Source: Lachnospiraceae bacterium (GTDB lineage Bacteria > Bacillota > Clostridia > Lachnospirales > Lachnospiraceae). From it: DNA of 64,000 bases. This document shows, in pieces, positions 25,386 to 34,203 of the stretch; within the stretch, counting starts at the first letter, position 1, and every line of letters starts with the position of its first letter. The notes below the pieces were generated by a model that searched no databases, was not told the DNA's origin, and saw only the letters and a list, made by a program, of their open reading frames with translations. Position numbers and translations under genes: made by a program. Location of the stretch: positions 19,035 through 83,034 of the forward strand of contig JAFSDJ010000043.1 of the NCBI GenBank assembly GCA_017436305.1. Reading direction: 5' to 3'.

Positions 25386-26588
25386 TTATTTGCTAAAAAG
25401 CACATCAATAATCTCATGTCCCTTTTCTACAAAGTTACCGCTTATCTTTCCATTTACCTCATTATAAACAAGTTCATTATCCTTTAAATCAGTACTGTCA
25501 TATAAAAGATAAGGTACATTGTCAGAAGTATGGGTTCTTACACGGATAGGTGTAGGATGGTCCGGAAGGACTAACATTCTAAAGTCCACACCTTTTTTGG
25601 TTAGTTCTTCATATATAGGGCCAATGATTTTTTCATCTAAATATTCAATAGCCTGTACCTTTCTCTCTACACTTCCCTGATGTCCCATTTCATCCGGCGC
25701 TTCCACATGAACATAAACAAAATCATAGCCATCCTCTGCAAGAGCCTTTACAGCCGCATCCTTTTTGCCTGCGTAATTGGTGTGAAGACCGCCATTCGCA
25801 CCTTCTACTTCAATGTTATCCATACCAGCACCTACTGCAATACCCTTTAAAAGATCTACTGCCGAAATCATAACACCTTTTTTACCGGTCTTGTCTTTAA
25901 AATCAGAAAGCATAGGCTTTGTACCTGCTCCCCAGAACCAGCAGCAGTTGGCAGGATTTAATCCTTGTTTTTTACGTTCTATGTTAATAGGATGATTTAC
26001 TAAAATTTTATAGCTTTTTTTCATCATTTCACGAAGCACTTCATCCTTTGGAAGATACTGTCCAATTACCTGCTCTAATACGTCATGAGGTGGTGTCAGT
26101 TCAACCACTTCTCCCTTATCCCAAATCAAACAATGACGATAGCTGGTTCCTACGTAAAATTTGTAAATATCATTTTCTAACTCCTTACGAACTGCCTCAA
26201 GCAACACTGCACAATCTTCTGTGCTGATTTCACTGGAGCTATGGTCAATAATCGTTTTTTCTTCAAAAGGCACATCATCTTCTGAAATTGTTACAATGTT
26301 GCAACGAAGTGCAATATCTGTATTTTTCATAGGAATTCCAATGCTAAGTGCCTCTAATGGAGAACGTCCTGAATAATATATTTTAGGATCGTACCCCATA
26401 ACAGAAAGATTGGCTGTATCAGAACCAGGATTCATTCCTTCCGGTATGGTATGTACCATTCCTACCTGTCCCATTTTACTTAATTTGTCCATTGCAGGAG
26501 TTTTGGCATATTCTAATGGTGTTTTTTTTCCTAATACCTCAATTGGCTCGTCTGCCATGCCATCTCCTAAAACGATTATGTATTTCAT
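25386..26588 (-). CDS. iPGM-like phosphotransferase, proposed homoserine kinase
   Basis: This 400-residue member of the alkaline-phosphatase superfamily related to archaeal cofactor-independent phosphoglycerate mutase (ApgM) has YIIVLGDGMADEP at the N-terminus (metal Asp), GMNPGSDTANLSVMGYDP with the catalytic Ser, VHVEAPDEMGHQG, and LVLPDHPTPIRVRTHTSDNVPYLL. A subgroup of this family was proposed to be an alternative homoserine kinase because it sits with threonine genes. Here it lies 10 nt after homoserine dehydrogenase and upstream of aspartokinase, and no ThrB is present in the window, which favours that role over phosphoglycerate mutase. RBS GAGG. Confidence 0.88.
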   Translation of the reverse strand: MKYIIVLGDGMADEPIEVLGKKTPLEYAKTPAMDKLSKMGQVGMVHTIPEGMNPGSDTANLSVMGYDPKIYYSGRSPLEALSIGIPMKNTDIALRCNIVTISEDDVPFEEKTIIDHSSSEISTEDCAVLLEAVRKELENDIYKFYVGTSYRHCLIWDKGEVVELTPPHDVLEQVIGQYLPKDEVLREMMKKSYKILVNHPINIERKKQGLNPANCCWFWGAGTKPMLSDFKDKTGKKGVMISAVDLLKGIAVGAGMDNIEVEGANGGLHTNYAGKKDAAVKALAEDGYDFVYVHVEAPDEMGHQGSVERKVQAIEYLDEKIIGPIYEELTKKGVDFRMLVLPDHPTPIRVRTHTSDNVPYLLYDSTDLKDNELVYNEVNGKISGNFVEKGHEIIDVLFSK

Positions 26589-26598
26589 ATCCGGTCCT

Positions 26599-27804
26599 CT
26601 ATTCTTCTACACGGATCATGGAAAGCACATTGCCTGCCTTTTCCGCTTTTTCTTTATATTCTTTTTCACTTATTACTTCTGTTACAAAACCAAGTTCATC
26701 TGCAAATCCGGCATCTACAAAATTTACCTTGCCAAAAGCAGCTTCTACTTTCGCCTTATCATTGCCTTCTACTCTTACAAAGAATTTTCTCTTTGCATTT
26801 TCAATGCTGGAAAGCTGTAATTTGTCCGGATCCCAAAAACAGAAAATGTTTTTGCCTACATGTTTTGCACAGTCAATTACGTCTGAAACTACTGCACTTG
26901 CTGTTGGAAGTTTACCTGCTCCTTTTCCGTAGTACATTGTTTCGCCTAATGTATTACCTTTTACTAAAATAGCATTAAATACATCATTTACGCTGTAAAG
27001 TGCACTATCTCTGCTTAAAACGAAAGGTGCTACCATTGCAAAATATTCTCCATCTACATGTCGGCTCATACCAAGAAGCTTAATGGTAGAATCCATCTGT
27101 TTCATGTAAGCAAAATCCTTTGTAGAGATTTTTGTAATGCCTTCTGTATAAATATCCTCAAAATTTACTGTTTTTCCATATACTAAAGAGGATAAAATAG
27201 CAATTTTACGACATGCATCATAACCTTCTACATCCGCTTCCGGATTTCTTTCTGCATAACCTTTATCCTGAGCTTCTTTTAATACTTCTGCAAAATCAGA
27301 GCCTTCTCTTTCCATTTTAGTGAGAATATAGTTAGTGGTTCCGTTTAAAATACCTGTAATTGCTTCAATTCTTTCCGGTGTTAAAGAAGAGTTGATTGGA
27401 CGGATAATTGGAATGCCACCACCTACACTTGCCTCAAATAAATAGTTACAGTTATTTTCTCTTGCAAGCTGAATCAGTTCAGGACCGTGCTTTGCTACTA
27501 ATTCTTTATTAGATGTACATACGCTTTTTCCAGCCGTAAGTGCTTTCTTTGAAAAAGTATAAGCCGGTTCAATGCCGCCCATTGCTTCACATACAATGGA
27601 AACTTCCGGATCATTTAAAATAATCTCTGCATCATGTACCACTAAATTCTCATATGGATCTCCCGGGAAATCTCTTAAGTCAAGAATATACTTAACATCA
27701 ATTTCCACTCCTGCTTTTTTGTTTACCATTTCCTGATTTGTCTTGATTACTTCAACGATACCGCTACCTACTGTACCATATCCTAATACTGCTGCTTTTA
27801 CCAT
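26599..27804 (-). CDS. hom: Homoserine dehydrogenase
   Basis: This 401-residue NAD(P)H-dependent enzyme reduces aspartate semialdehyde to homoserine. It has the Rossmann motif AVLGYGTVGSGIVEVI, then TSNKELVAKHGPEL and the signature FEASVGGGIPIIRPINSSLTPERIEAITGILNGTTNYILTKM. The catalytic region is KGYAERNPEADVEGYDACRKIAIL. The C-terminal 60 residues form a degenerate ACT-like domain. It starts 4 nt after the ACT-protein gene, with RBS AAGGAG. Confidence 0.96.
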   Translation of the reverse strand: MVKAAVLGYGTVGSGIVEVIKTNQEMVNKKAGVEIDVKYILDLRDFPGDPYENLVVHDAEIILNDPEVSIVCEAMGGIEPAYTFSKKALTAGKSVCTSNKELVAKHGPELIQLARENNCNYLFEASVGGGIPIIRPINSSLTPERIEAITGILNGTTNYILTKMEREGSDFAEVLKEAQDKGYAERNPEADVEGYDACRKIAILSSLVYGKTVNFEDIYTEGITKISTKDFAYMKQMDSTIKLLGMSRHVDGEYFAMVAPFVLSRDSALYSVNDVFNAILVKGNTLGETMYYGKGAGKLPTASAVVSDVIDCAKHVGKNIFCFWDPDKLQLSSIENAKRKFFVRVEGNDKAKVEAAFGKVNFVDAGFADELGFVTEVISEKEYKEKAEKAGNVLSMIRVEE

Positions 27805-27808
27805 TTTT

Positions 27809-28249
27809 TTACTCCTTAGCTATTATTTTCACGTAATGAACGCCTTCTTTTCTTTCTACCTGAGCAATCATTTCTGAAATATCCCTTGTGGTAGATAGTA
27901 CTTGTACGCTTACACTTAAAGATGCGACTCCGTTAATAGGAATACTCTGATGAATAGTGAGAATATTGGCTCCAAATGATGCTATGATTTTTAGCACATC
28001 TGACAACAATCCCGGCTCATCATCCATCTGCACCGTCATTGTAACTGTTTTTCCTTCTGTAGTGTCATGGAATGGAAAAATATCTTCTTTATACTTATAA
28101 AAAGAACTTCTGCTGATTCCAACCCTGTCCACTGCCTCTTGTACAGAAAACACCTTTTTAGACTCTAAAAGTCTCTTTGCCTCTATTACTTTTAATAAGA
28201 CTTCCGGCAACGCTTTCTGTTTTACTACAAAATATCCCGTAGTTTCCAT
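27809..28249 (-). CDS. ACT-domain protein (PheB-like)
   Basis: This 146-residue protein has an N-terminal helix-turn-helix-like segment (RLLESKKVFSVQEAVDRVGISRSSFYKYKEDIFPF) and a C-terminal ACT domain (VTMTVQMDDEPGLLSDVLKIIASFGANILTIHQSIPINGVASLSVSV). This is the arrangement of the PheB/UPF0735 family. It is first in the operon with hom, the proposed homoserine kinase and aspartokinase, so it probably senses threonine, isoleucine or a related amino acid and modulates the operon or its enzymes. That role is inference. Confidence 0.85.
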   Translation of the reverse strand: METTGYFVVKQKALPEVLLKVIEAKRLLESKKVFSVQEAVDRVGISRSSFYKYKEDIFPFHDTTEGKTVTMTVQMDDEPGLLSDVLKIIASFGANILTIHQSIPINGVASLSVSVQVLSTTRDISEMIAQVERKEGVHYVKIIAKE

Positions 28250-28328
28250 ATCATTTACCTCGTATGGCGTTAATCTTCACTCCATTTTCAGTAACTCTTC
28301 GATGGCATAATCCTATTGTGTGTACGTC

Positions 28329-28377
28329 CACTAAATACACCTGTCTTTTTCTGTATTTTTATGGCGGACATCTGTTT
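28329..28377 (-). other. Imperfect hairpin in the leader of the threonine operon
   Basis: On the minus strand GTCC...AAATACA pairs with TGTATTT...GGAC around a 12-15 nt loop rich in A. It lies just downstream of the promoter at 28391-28419 and about 80 nt before the ACT gene. No T-tract, T-box sequence or leader-peptide run of Thr/Ile codons is seen, so I do not name it an attenuator. Confidence 0.35.
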
Positions 28378-28390
28378 GCCACCGAAAGAT

Positions 28391-28419
28391 ATTTTAGCAT
28401 AATAACCAAATAGGTGCAA
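28391..28419 (-). promoter_or_regulatory. Promoter of the threonine operon
   Basis: Minus strand TTGCAC (28414-28419), 17 nt, TAAAAT (28391-28396). The leader of about 135 nt before the first gene contains an imperfect hairpin. Confidence 0.6.
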
Positions 28420-28463
28420 GTACTTTTGTGAAAATTGCAGAACAAAAATTGCAAATTAAAAAA

Positions 28464-28506
28464 TACCAATGCTACATTTATTGCTCTGTAACATTGGCAT
28501 CTTTTT
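28464..28506 (-). terminator. Terminator after the 173-aa gene
   Basis: GATGCCAATGTTACA / TGTAGCATTGGTAT stem with one mismatch and a 10-nt loop, followed on the minus strand by TTTTTT. It separates the 173-aa gene from the threonine operon promoter. Confidence 0.8.
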
Positions 28507-28514
28507 ATTTTGTA

Positions 28515-29036
28515 TTAAGCATAAAAATCTAATAGTTTATCTCTTAATTCAATATACTCCATAGGGTTAATAAAGCCCTGTTTCTTTAATTCCTTCAATC
28601 TTAAAACGGTTTCCCTAAACAATTTCATTTCATCCTGTAATTGCATTCCACTTTGTTTTGTAAATGTTCCACTTAAAATGAGTCTTTTTAAGTTGGCTGC
28701 TTCATCTTCTAAAAGAAGATCTTTAAACTGATTGTGAATACTTTCCAAAGTAGGAGTCAGTACATTTAAATCCGGAAGATATATTTTGTCAGTGCCGTTA
28801 AAAATCATAAGTGCACACGGCTTTTTATCAAACTGACTTCCGGTTATTTGTGTTAATTGAGAAAATGTATATTGAAACTCTGCGATTTCATATTTTCCAC
28901 TATCCATTTCTCTATAACCTCTTCCCACAACCCGATCAACACTGATTGATACACTAATATGTTCATGGGCGCCAAAAAATCCTGATTTATGTTCTCCTTG
29001 AAATGCTCTAATATCACCTAATTGAAGTTCCCCCAT
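28515..29036 (-). CDS. Protein of unknown function with C-terminal SHOCT-like helix
   Basis: This 173-residue cytoplasmic protein's N-terminal 95 residues form beta strands (GELQLGDIRAFQGEHKSGFFGAHEHISVSISVDRVVG, ALMIFNGTDKIYLPDLNVL). They are followed by a long helix and an LKELKKQGFINPMEYIELRDKLL segment that resembles the SHOCT oligomerisation motif (short hydrophobic helix pair, Gly-Ile turn). No signal peptide. RBS AGGAG. It lies between glyA (86 nt away) and its own terminator. No function recognised. Confidence 0.75.
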   Translation of the reverse strand: MGELQLGDIRAFQGEHKSGFFGAHEHISVSISVDRVVGRGYREMDSGKYEIAEFQYTFSQLTQITGSQFDKKPCALMIFNGTDKIYLPDLNVLTPTLESIHNQFKDLLLEDEAANLKRLILSGTFTKQSGMQLQDEMKLFRETVLRLKELKKQGFINPMEYIELRDKLLDFYA

Positions 29037-29121
29037 GTTTAATCGCTCCTATTCTAACTTTTCTATTGATTGATGCAGGAAAACTACTATGACTTACTAA
29101 CATTTATCCTGCTTTCGGTTC

Positions 29122-30360
29122 TTAAATAAGAGGATATTTATCAGTAAGGCTCTTTACAATTGCCTGTGCTTCCGATACTTTTTCTTCTCCACCTTTGATT
29201 ACAAGTGCAATTGCTTCTGCAATCTTGTCCATGTCCTCTGTATTCATGCCTCTTGAAGTAACAGCAGGCGACCCCAGACGAATACCACTTGTTACAAATG
29301 GAGATTTTGGATCGTTTGGAATTGTATTTTTATTTGCAGTAATGTGTGCTGCATCTAAAAGTTTTTCCACTTCTTTACCGGTTAATTCAAAATTTGTTAA
29401 ATCAACTAACATTAAATGGTTGTCTGTACCACCGGATACGATTTTAATACCTCTGTCCATAAGACCTTTACAAAGTGCCTGTGCATTGTCAATGACACCC
29501 TGCTGGTATTTCTTAAAGTCATCTGATAGAGCTTCTTTAAAGCAAACTGCCTTAGCTGCAATTACATGCATTAAAGGTCCACCCTGGATACCCGGGAAAA
29601 TTGCCTTGTTAAAGTTATATTTTTCTGCGGCTTCTTTATTTGCTAAAATAAGTCCCCCACGAGGTCCTCTTAACGTTTTGTGGGTAGTTGTAGTAACCAC
29701 ATCAGCGTAAGGAATTGGACTTTCATGTAACCCTGCTGCCACAAGACCTGCAATGTGAGCCATATCTACCATTAAAACTGCTCCTACTTCATCTGCAACT
29801 TCTCTGAATTTCTTAAAGTCAATTGCTCTTGCATAAGCTGAAGCACCTGCGATAATCATTTTAGGCTTTGCTTCTAAAGCAATTTTGCGAAGCTCATCAT
29901 AATCGATAAAGCCTTCGTCATTTACACCGTAAGGAACGATGTTGAAATACTTACCGGACATATTTACCGGACTTCCGTGTGTAAGATGTCCGCCATGGGC
30001 CAAATTCATACCCATAATAGTATCACCAGGTTCACAAACCGCAAACTGTACAGCCATATTTGCCTGCGCTCCGGAATGTGGCTGAACATTGGCATAATCA
30101 CAACCAAATAATTCTTTGGCTCTTTCGATTGCTAAATTTTCCACTACATCAACACAATCGCAGCCACCGTAATATCTCTTTCCAGGATATCCTTCTGCAT
30201 ATTTATTTGTAAGAGGGCTTCCCATAGCAGCCATAACAGCCTTGCTCACCCAGTTTTCAGATGCAATAAGCTCAATGTGGCTGTTCTGTCTTTCCTGTTC
30301 TGCTATAATAGCCTCTGCAATTTCAGAATCCACTTTTTTTACTTCGTCTAATGAATACAT
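29122..30360 (-). CDS. glyA: Serine hydroxymethyltransferase
   Basis: This 412-residue PLP enzyme interconverts serine and glycine with transfer of the one-carbon unit to tetrahydrofolate. Motifs: [16 protein letters not shown] (substrate Glu), [39 protein letters not shown] (PLP Asp/His), the Schiff-base lysine in [18 protein letters not shown], and [19 protein letters not shown]. Length matches the family. RBS GGAGG. The promoter region has a perfect TTTTCAC/GTGAAAA inverted repeat, which suggests repression by an unidentified regulator. Confidence 0.97.
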   Translation of the reverse strand: MYSLDEVKKVDSEIAEAIIAEQERQNSHIELIASENWVSKAVMAAMGSPLTNKYAEGYPGKRYYGGCDCVDVVENLAIERAKELFGCDYANVQPHSGAQANMAVQFAVCEPGDTIMGMNLAHGGHLTHGSPVNMSGKYFNIVPYGVNDEGFIDYDELRKIALEAKPKMIIAGASAYARAIDFKKFREVADEVGAVLMVDMAHIAGLVAAGLHESPIPYADVVTTTTHKTLRGPRGGLILANKEAAEKYNFNKAIFPGIQGGPLMHVIAAKAVCFKEALSDDFKKYQQGVIDNAQALCKGLMDRGIKIVSGGTDNHLMLVDLTNFELTGKEVEKLLDAAHITANKNTIPNDPKSPFVTSGIRLGSPAVTSRGMNTEDMDKIAEAIALVIKGGEEKVSEAQAIVKSLTDKYPLI

Positions 30361-30400
30361 TTTGTTACCTCCGCTTTTTATGTAAAAATACTCCGTTCAA

Positions 30401-30429
30401 AGTATACCACAATTTTCACCTAGTGAAAA
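30401..30429 (-). promoter_or_regulatory. glyA promoter with palindromic operator candidate
   Basis: On the minus strand, TATACT (30401-30406) is the -10. A perfect inverted repeat TTTTCAC, 3 nt, GTGAAAA (30413-30429) covers the -35 position, where only a weak TTTTCA exists. A bound protein would block polymerase, or an activator could compensate for the weak -35. Confidence 0.5.
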
Positions 30430-30544
30430 CCAAATTTTCTATGAATTTTCCATATTTTTATTGACTTTATAAAAACTGACTATAAAATAAAAGAGGCACT
30501 GTGTTAAAATAGTGTCTTAATAAAGTAACAGGCAGGTAATGAAA

Positions 30545-31195
30545 ATGAAACAAAAAATACTTAATTTCCTTAAAATGTACAAGCATGCTTTGCTTCCAAT
30601 TCTCTATTTCCCTTTTTACATATCAGTCTTTTCCTATTTGGAAAGTACTGTAACAACAGAGTTTGCTCTGGTGCATATGAAGTTGGATGACTATATTCCC
30701 TTTATTGAATATTTCGTAGTGCCATATTATCTGTGGTTTCCTTACATAGCCGTGACAGTTATTACTTTCATTTTTCTGGATAAAAAGGATTTTTATAAGC
30801 TCTGTATCACATTGGGTACAGGTATGACCTTGTTTTTACTGATTTCCTTCCTAATTCCAAACGGTCATGACTTACGCCCTGTTACATTTACAAGGGACAA
30901 TATTTTTACTTCCCTGATAAAAACCATGTACTCTATTGATACACCAACCAATCTGTTTCCAAGTATCCATTGCTATAACTCCATTATGGCACATGTGGCA
31001 ATTCGGGAAAATGAAATTTTAAAAAAGAAAAAATTGATTCGCATATCCTCTTTCATTCTTAGTGTGTTAATTGTTTTATCCACTGTATTTATCAAACAGC
31101 ACTCCGCATTTGATGTATTTACAGCTGTTGTGTTATCAATTATTATGTATTTGCTGATATATAAACCGGGCATTCATTTCCATCGTGCAGTTTAA
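30545..31195 (+). CDS. PAP2-superfamily membrane phosphatase-like protein
   Basis: This protein of about 216 residues has five or six membrane helices. The start at 30545 is preferred because it lies 8 nt after GCAGG, whereas the upstream ATG at 30539 is only 2 nt away. Catalytic-type motifs are degenerate PAP2: TPTNLFPSIHCYNSIM (usual PSxH) and KQHSAFDVFTA (usual SRxxxxxHxxxD reduced to HSAFD). That matches the inositol-phosphoryl-ceramide-synthase/phosphatidic acid phosphatase branch, so a lipid phosphate is the likely substrate. It converges on the glycosyltransferase gene, with the two stop codons sharing a 24-bp perfect palindrome. Confidence 0.85.
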   Translation: MKQKILNFLKMYKHALLPILYFPFYISVFSYLESTVTTEFALVHMKLDDYIPFIEYFVVPYYLWFPYIAVTVITFIFLDKKDFYKLCITLGTGMTLFLLISFLIPNGHDLRPVTFTRDNIFTSLIKTMYSIDTPTNLFPSIHCYNSIMAHVAIRENEILKKKKLIRISSFILSVLIVLSTVFIKQHSAFDVFTAVVLSIIMYLLIYKPGIHFHRAV

Positions 31196-31207
31196 TTAAA
31201 CTGCACG
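31184..31207. terminator. Perfect 24-bp palindrome at two convergent stop codons
   Basis: CGTGCAGTTTAA followed by its exact reverse complement. It contains the stop codons of both the PAP2 and glycosyltransferase genes. On the plus strand it is followed by AATTTTCT, so it can serve as a terminator there. On the minus strand no T-tract follows. Confidence 0.6.
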
Positions 31208-32208
31208 AATTTTCTAGCAAGTCTGTATAAACCTTCTGACATTTTTCGTCCGCCTTTTCCCGGAAGATTCATTGTCCCCCCTAAAATACCAAGGCGCATC
31301 TTTAAAAATGTCCGCTTATCTTTTTCTTTAATGTAATTCCAAAGTTCATCTTTCTTTTTCAAAGCTTCTTCCGTGTCTGCTAAAATAAGCATAATAGAAG
31401 ATACTGTTGTAATGGTATCTAAATATTTTAACATGTATTTTGCTGTTTTCTCATTTGGTATTTTGGTTGATACGTAATAATCTACCATAAGCTTGTTTAC
31501 CATTAACTGTTGGTCTATGCGGCTTATCATTACCTTTTCGTTTACGGACTGGTCGTCTCGTCCGATATAGTAGCGGTAAAAATTCACATCAAGATAATAC
31601 ATATTTCGAACGTAAGGAAGAGGTTCAAATACAAAAATATTATCCACATAGAAAGTATGCTCCGGAAGCTTCAAACCACAGTCCTTTAAAAGCTTTGTAC
31701 GATAAATTACCGAATGCATAAGAATATTCTGGGATTTGCGTAAATGTCTTACCTCATCCCATGTAAACATAGTATTTTCCGGAAAAGCATTGCGAAATGC
31801 CACCACTTTTTTACGCTTAACTCCCTGTTTCTCATAAACATAGTTGCTAATAAGCATATCTAATACCTGCTCTCCACCTGCAAGCTTTCTTAATGTATCT
31901 AAAATTTCTCTGTAAGCACTTTCTTTTACCCAGTCATCGCTGTCTACTACTTTAAAATACAATCCTTTGGCATGTTCAATTCCTGCATTTACTGCTGAGC
32001 CATGACCACCGTTTTCCTTGTGAATTGCCCTTACAATCCCCGGATACTTTGCCTCATAGGCATCTGCAATTTCAGCTGTTCTATCTGTAGAACCGTCATT
32101 TACAATTAATATTTCTACATCATCATCCCCAATTAACAAGGAGTCTATACAACGTTCCAAATAATCCTGTGAATTGTAAGATGGTACAGCAATTGATAAC
32201 AGTTTCAT
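31192..32208 (-). CDS. Family 2 glycosyltransferase
   Basis: This 338-residue GT-A fold enzyme has LSIAVPSYNSQDYLERCIDSLL, VEILIVNDGSTDRTAEIADAYEAKYPG, NGGHGSAVNAGIEHAKGLYFKVVDSDDWV (DxD metal site) and no membrane helix. These are typical of cytoplasmic glycosyltransferases for surface polysaccharide or lipid glycosylation. It is not in a capsule cluster; its immediate neighbours are the PAP2 gene (convergent) and mutY (37 nt upstream, same strand). RBS AAAGGGA. Donor and acceptor unknown. Confidence 0.92.
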   Translation of the reverse strand: MKLLSIAVPSYNSQDYLERCIDSLLIGDDDVEILIVNDGSTDRTAEIADAYEAKYPGIVRAIHKENGGHGSAVNAGIEHAKGLYFKVVDSDDWVKESAYREILDTLRKLAGGEQVLDMLISNYVYEKQGVKRKKVVAFRNAFPENTMFTWDEVRHLRKSQNILMHSVIYRTKLLKDCGLKLPEHTFYVDNIFVFEPLPYVRNMYYLDVNFYRYYIGRDDQSVNEKVMISRIDQQLMVNKLMVDYYVSTKIPNEKTAKYMLKYLDTITTVSSIMLILADTEEALKKKDELWNYIKEKDKRTFLKMRLGILGGTMNLPGKGGRKMSEGLYRLARKFVQFN

Positions 32209-32245
32209 AGTTCCCTTTCACTCTCTTTCTTTCACTTTATTCTGT

Positions 32246-33337
32246 CTATTTTATACCTAGTTTGATATTTACATATTTGCTGTAGGCTTCAAAAGCGGAT
32301 GGAATGGCATATTCTTTGTTTACTTCTTTCGGGAAAACAAACAAATGGCCTTCTTTCTTTATATTTTCTGCCGCCTCTCCACTTAAAAAATCTATTTCCT
32401 CTACCTTAACAGCATACCCATTCATATGCCATTCTACATGGGAAAAAATATGTTTTGCATATTCCAGCTTTTTTATGTGAAGAGGCTTATAGCCTATAGT
32501 TTCTAAATAATCAAGTATTTTTTTTTCATTCTTTTTCCCGTCCAGCGAAGGAAATTCATAAAGTCCTGCAAGTAGCCCTTTTTCCGGACGTTTCTTTATT
32601 ACAACCTGCTCTCCCGAACGAATAATGAGAACGGTTTTTTCTTCTATTCGTCTTGGTTTCTTTTTGGCTTTTCTTGGAATTACAGAGATGGTATTGTCTG
32701 CCTTTGCCTTACAAAAATCCTTCCACGGACACTCTGTACATTTTGGTGTGCCATTTGGAACACAGACAATTGCCCCAAGTTCCATAAGTGCCTGATTAAA
32801 TATGCCTGCCTTGTCCTTTGGCATAATATCTGTCAGAAGTTCTTCATATTTCTTTTTGGTCTTTGGCATAAGAACGTCACTTTCATCTCCGGTCACTCTG
32901 GATAAAATCCGAAGCACATTGCCATCCACTGCCGGAACTGCTATTCCATAGGAAATAGATGCCACTGCCCCGGCTGTGTATGCCCCAATTCCCGGTAATT
33001 TCAACAGAAGTTCATAATCTGCAGGCATTTTACCATCATATTCGCTTATGAGAATCCGGGCGGTTTTTTGCATGTTACGGACTCTGTTATAGTATCCAAG
33101 ACCTTCCCAGAGCTTTAAAAGCTCATCTTCCTCAGCCTCTGCCAGATGTTCAATGGTAGGAAGTTTTTCTAAAAACCGATAAAAATAAGGCTTTACCGCT
33201 TCCACTCTTGTCTGTTGTAACATAATCTCTGACACCCACACCCGGTAGGGCTCCGGATTATCCCGCCATGGAAGTGACCTTAAGTTCTTTTCATACCACT
33301 TCAGTAATGGTTCAACAATATATTCTAGTTTACTCAT
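32246..33337 (-). CDS. mutY: A/G-specific adenine glycosylase
   Basis: This 363-residue DNA repair glycosylase removes adenine mispaired with 8-oxoguanine. Landmarks: catalytic Glu in VWVSEIMLQQTRVEAV, helix-hairpin-helix LPGIGAYTAGAVASISYGIAVPAVDGNVLRILSRV with the catalytic Asp, and the [4Fe-4S] cluster cysteines in CVPNGTPKCTECPWKDFC. A C-terminal NUDIX-like domain (about 225-350) recognises 8-oxoG. The upstream sequence has no convincing Shine-Dalgarno, so translation may be weak. It is followed by the GT2 gene and preceded by sfsA. Confidence 0.95.
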   Translation of the reverse strand: MSKLEYIVEPLLKWYEKNLRSLPWRDNPEPYRVWVSEIMLQQTRVEAVKPYFYRFLEKLPTIEHLAEAEEDELLKLWEGLGYYNRVRNMQKTARILISEYDGKMPADYELLLKLPGIGAYTAGAVASISYGIAVPAVDGNVLRILSRVTGDESDVLMPKTKKKYEELLTDIMPKDKAGIFNQALMELGAIVCVPNGTPKCTECPWKDFCKAKADNTISVIPRKAKKKPRRIEEKTVLIIRSGEQVVIKKRPEKGLLAGLYEFPSLDGKKNEKKILDYLETIGYKPLHIKKLEYAKHIFSHVEWHMNGYAVKVEEIDFLSGEAAENIKKEGHLFVFPKEVNKEYAIPSAFEAYSKYVNIKLGIK

Positions 33338-33372
33338 ATTTTTTCTAAAATCAATAAATTATTTCTTAATGT

Positions 33373-34065
33373 TTATAATAAAACTGTTACTCTTTCATGC
33401 AATTTTAAAGTTTCTTCTGTTACAAGGCAGTCATAAGCTAGTATTTTTACTCCCTGTTTTGCTGCTTTTCTTAATGTATTACAAAATTCAGGGTGGGTAT
33501 CCTCGTTAGGCGTAAAATATTTTACCCCCTTCATCTGGATCACAAACATCACATATGCTTCATAGCCTTCATTTGTAGCCTGCATTAGTTCCTCTACGTG
33601 CTTTATGGCTCTTTCAGAAGGGGCATCCGGAAATCTGACAACTCCATTTTCTTCAAGGGTTACACCCTTTACTTCCATAAAAATCTTTCGTCTGCCTGCC
33701 TCTACATAAAAATCGAATCTGGATTTGCCATATTTATATTCCGGTTTTACAAAAATGTCTGTTTCTCCTTGTAAAATATCACATTCAGGACTAGTAAGCC
33801 ATTCCCCTGTCACTTTATTAGGAGCATTGGAATCCATGTTAATAAGTAGTTTACCCTTTTCTACTGCCACTAAATCATATTTTGTCTTTCTATTTGGATT
33901 ATGGCTTTCCTCCAGATAAACTGTACAGCCTTTTTGTAAAAGTTCCTTGCATCTTCCGGTATTTTTTACATGGCAGATTTCTTCTTTTCCTTCTATTTCT
34001 ACATATGCGATAAACCGGTTTGGTCTTTCCACAAACCGGCCTTTCACTATTTTTTTGTATTGCAT
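33373..34065 (-). CDS. sfsA: SfsA-family DNA-binding/sugar fermentation protein
   Basis: This 230-residue protein has VKGRFVERPNRFIAYVEIEGKEEICHVKNTGRCKELL, then YKYGKSRFDFYVEAGRRKIFMEVKGVTLEENGVVRFPDAPSERAIKHVEEL, followed by a PD-(D/E)xK-like nuclease-fold core and HPEFCNTLRKAAKQGVKILAYDC. This is the standard SfsA sequence. Its biochemical role is not firmly established (originally a maltose-metabolism regulator in E. coli). RBS GGGAG. Confidence 0.94.
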   Translation of the reverse strand: MQYKKIVKGRFVERPNRFIAYVEIEGKEEICHVKNTGRCKELLQKGCTVYLEESHNPNRKTKYDLVAVEKGKLLINMDSNAPNKVTGEWLTSPECDILQGETDIFVKPEYKYGKSRFDFYVEAGRRKIFMEVKGVTLEENGVVRFPDAPSERAIKHVEELMQATNEGYEAYVMFVIQMKGVKYFTPNEDTHPEFCNTLRKAAKQGVKILAYDCLVTEETLKLHERVTVLL

Positions 34066-34203
34066 TTTATTCTCCCTTATTGCAGGTTATATGCTACTGT
34101 TCACGCGCGGGCAATTACGATTTATCCGACTTACTGATTCCTCAACTCCGTATATTTTCCAATTTGTATAGCAGGCTTCTACCCTATCTTAGCGAGAGCC
34201 TGA

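Noticed and set aside
34066-34203. Gene or repeat element in the sfsA to 5'-nucleotidase gap
   Set aside because: Only one CTACTGTTCA half-site and a CAGGCT/AGCCTG pair are present. No complete palindrome or credible ORF.
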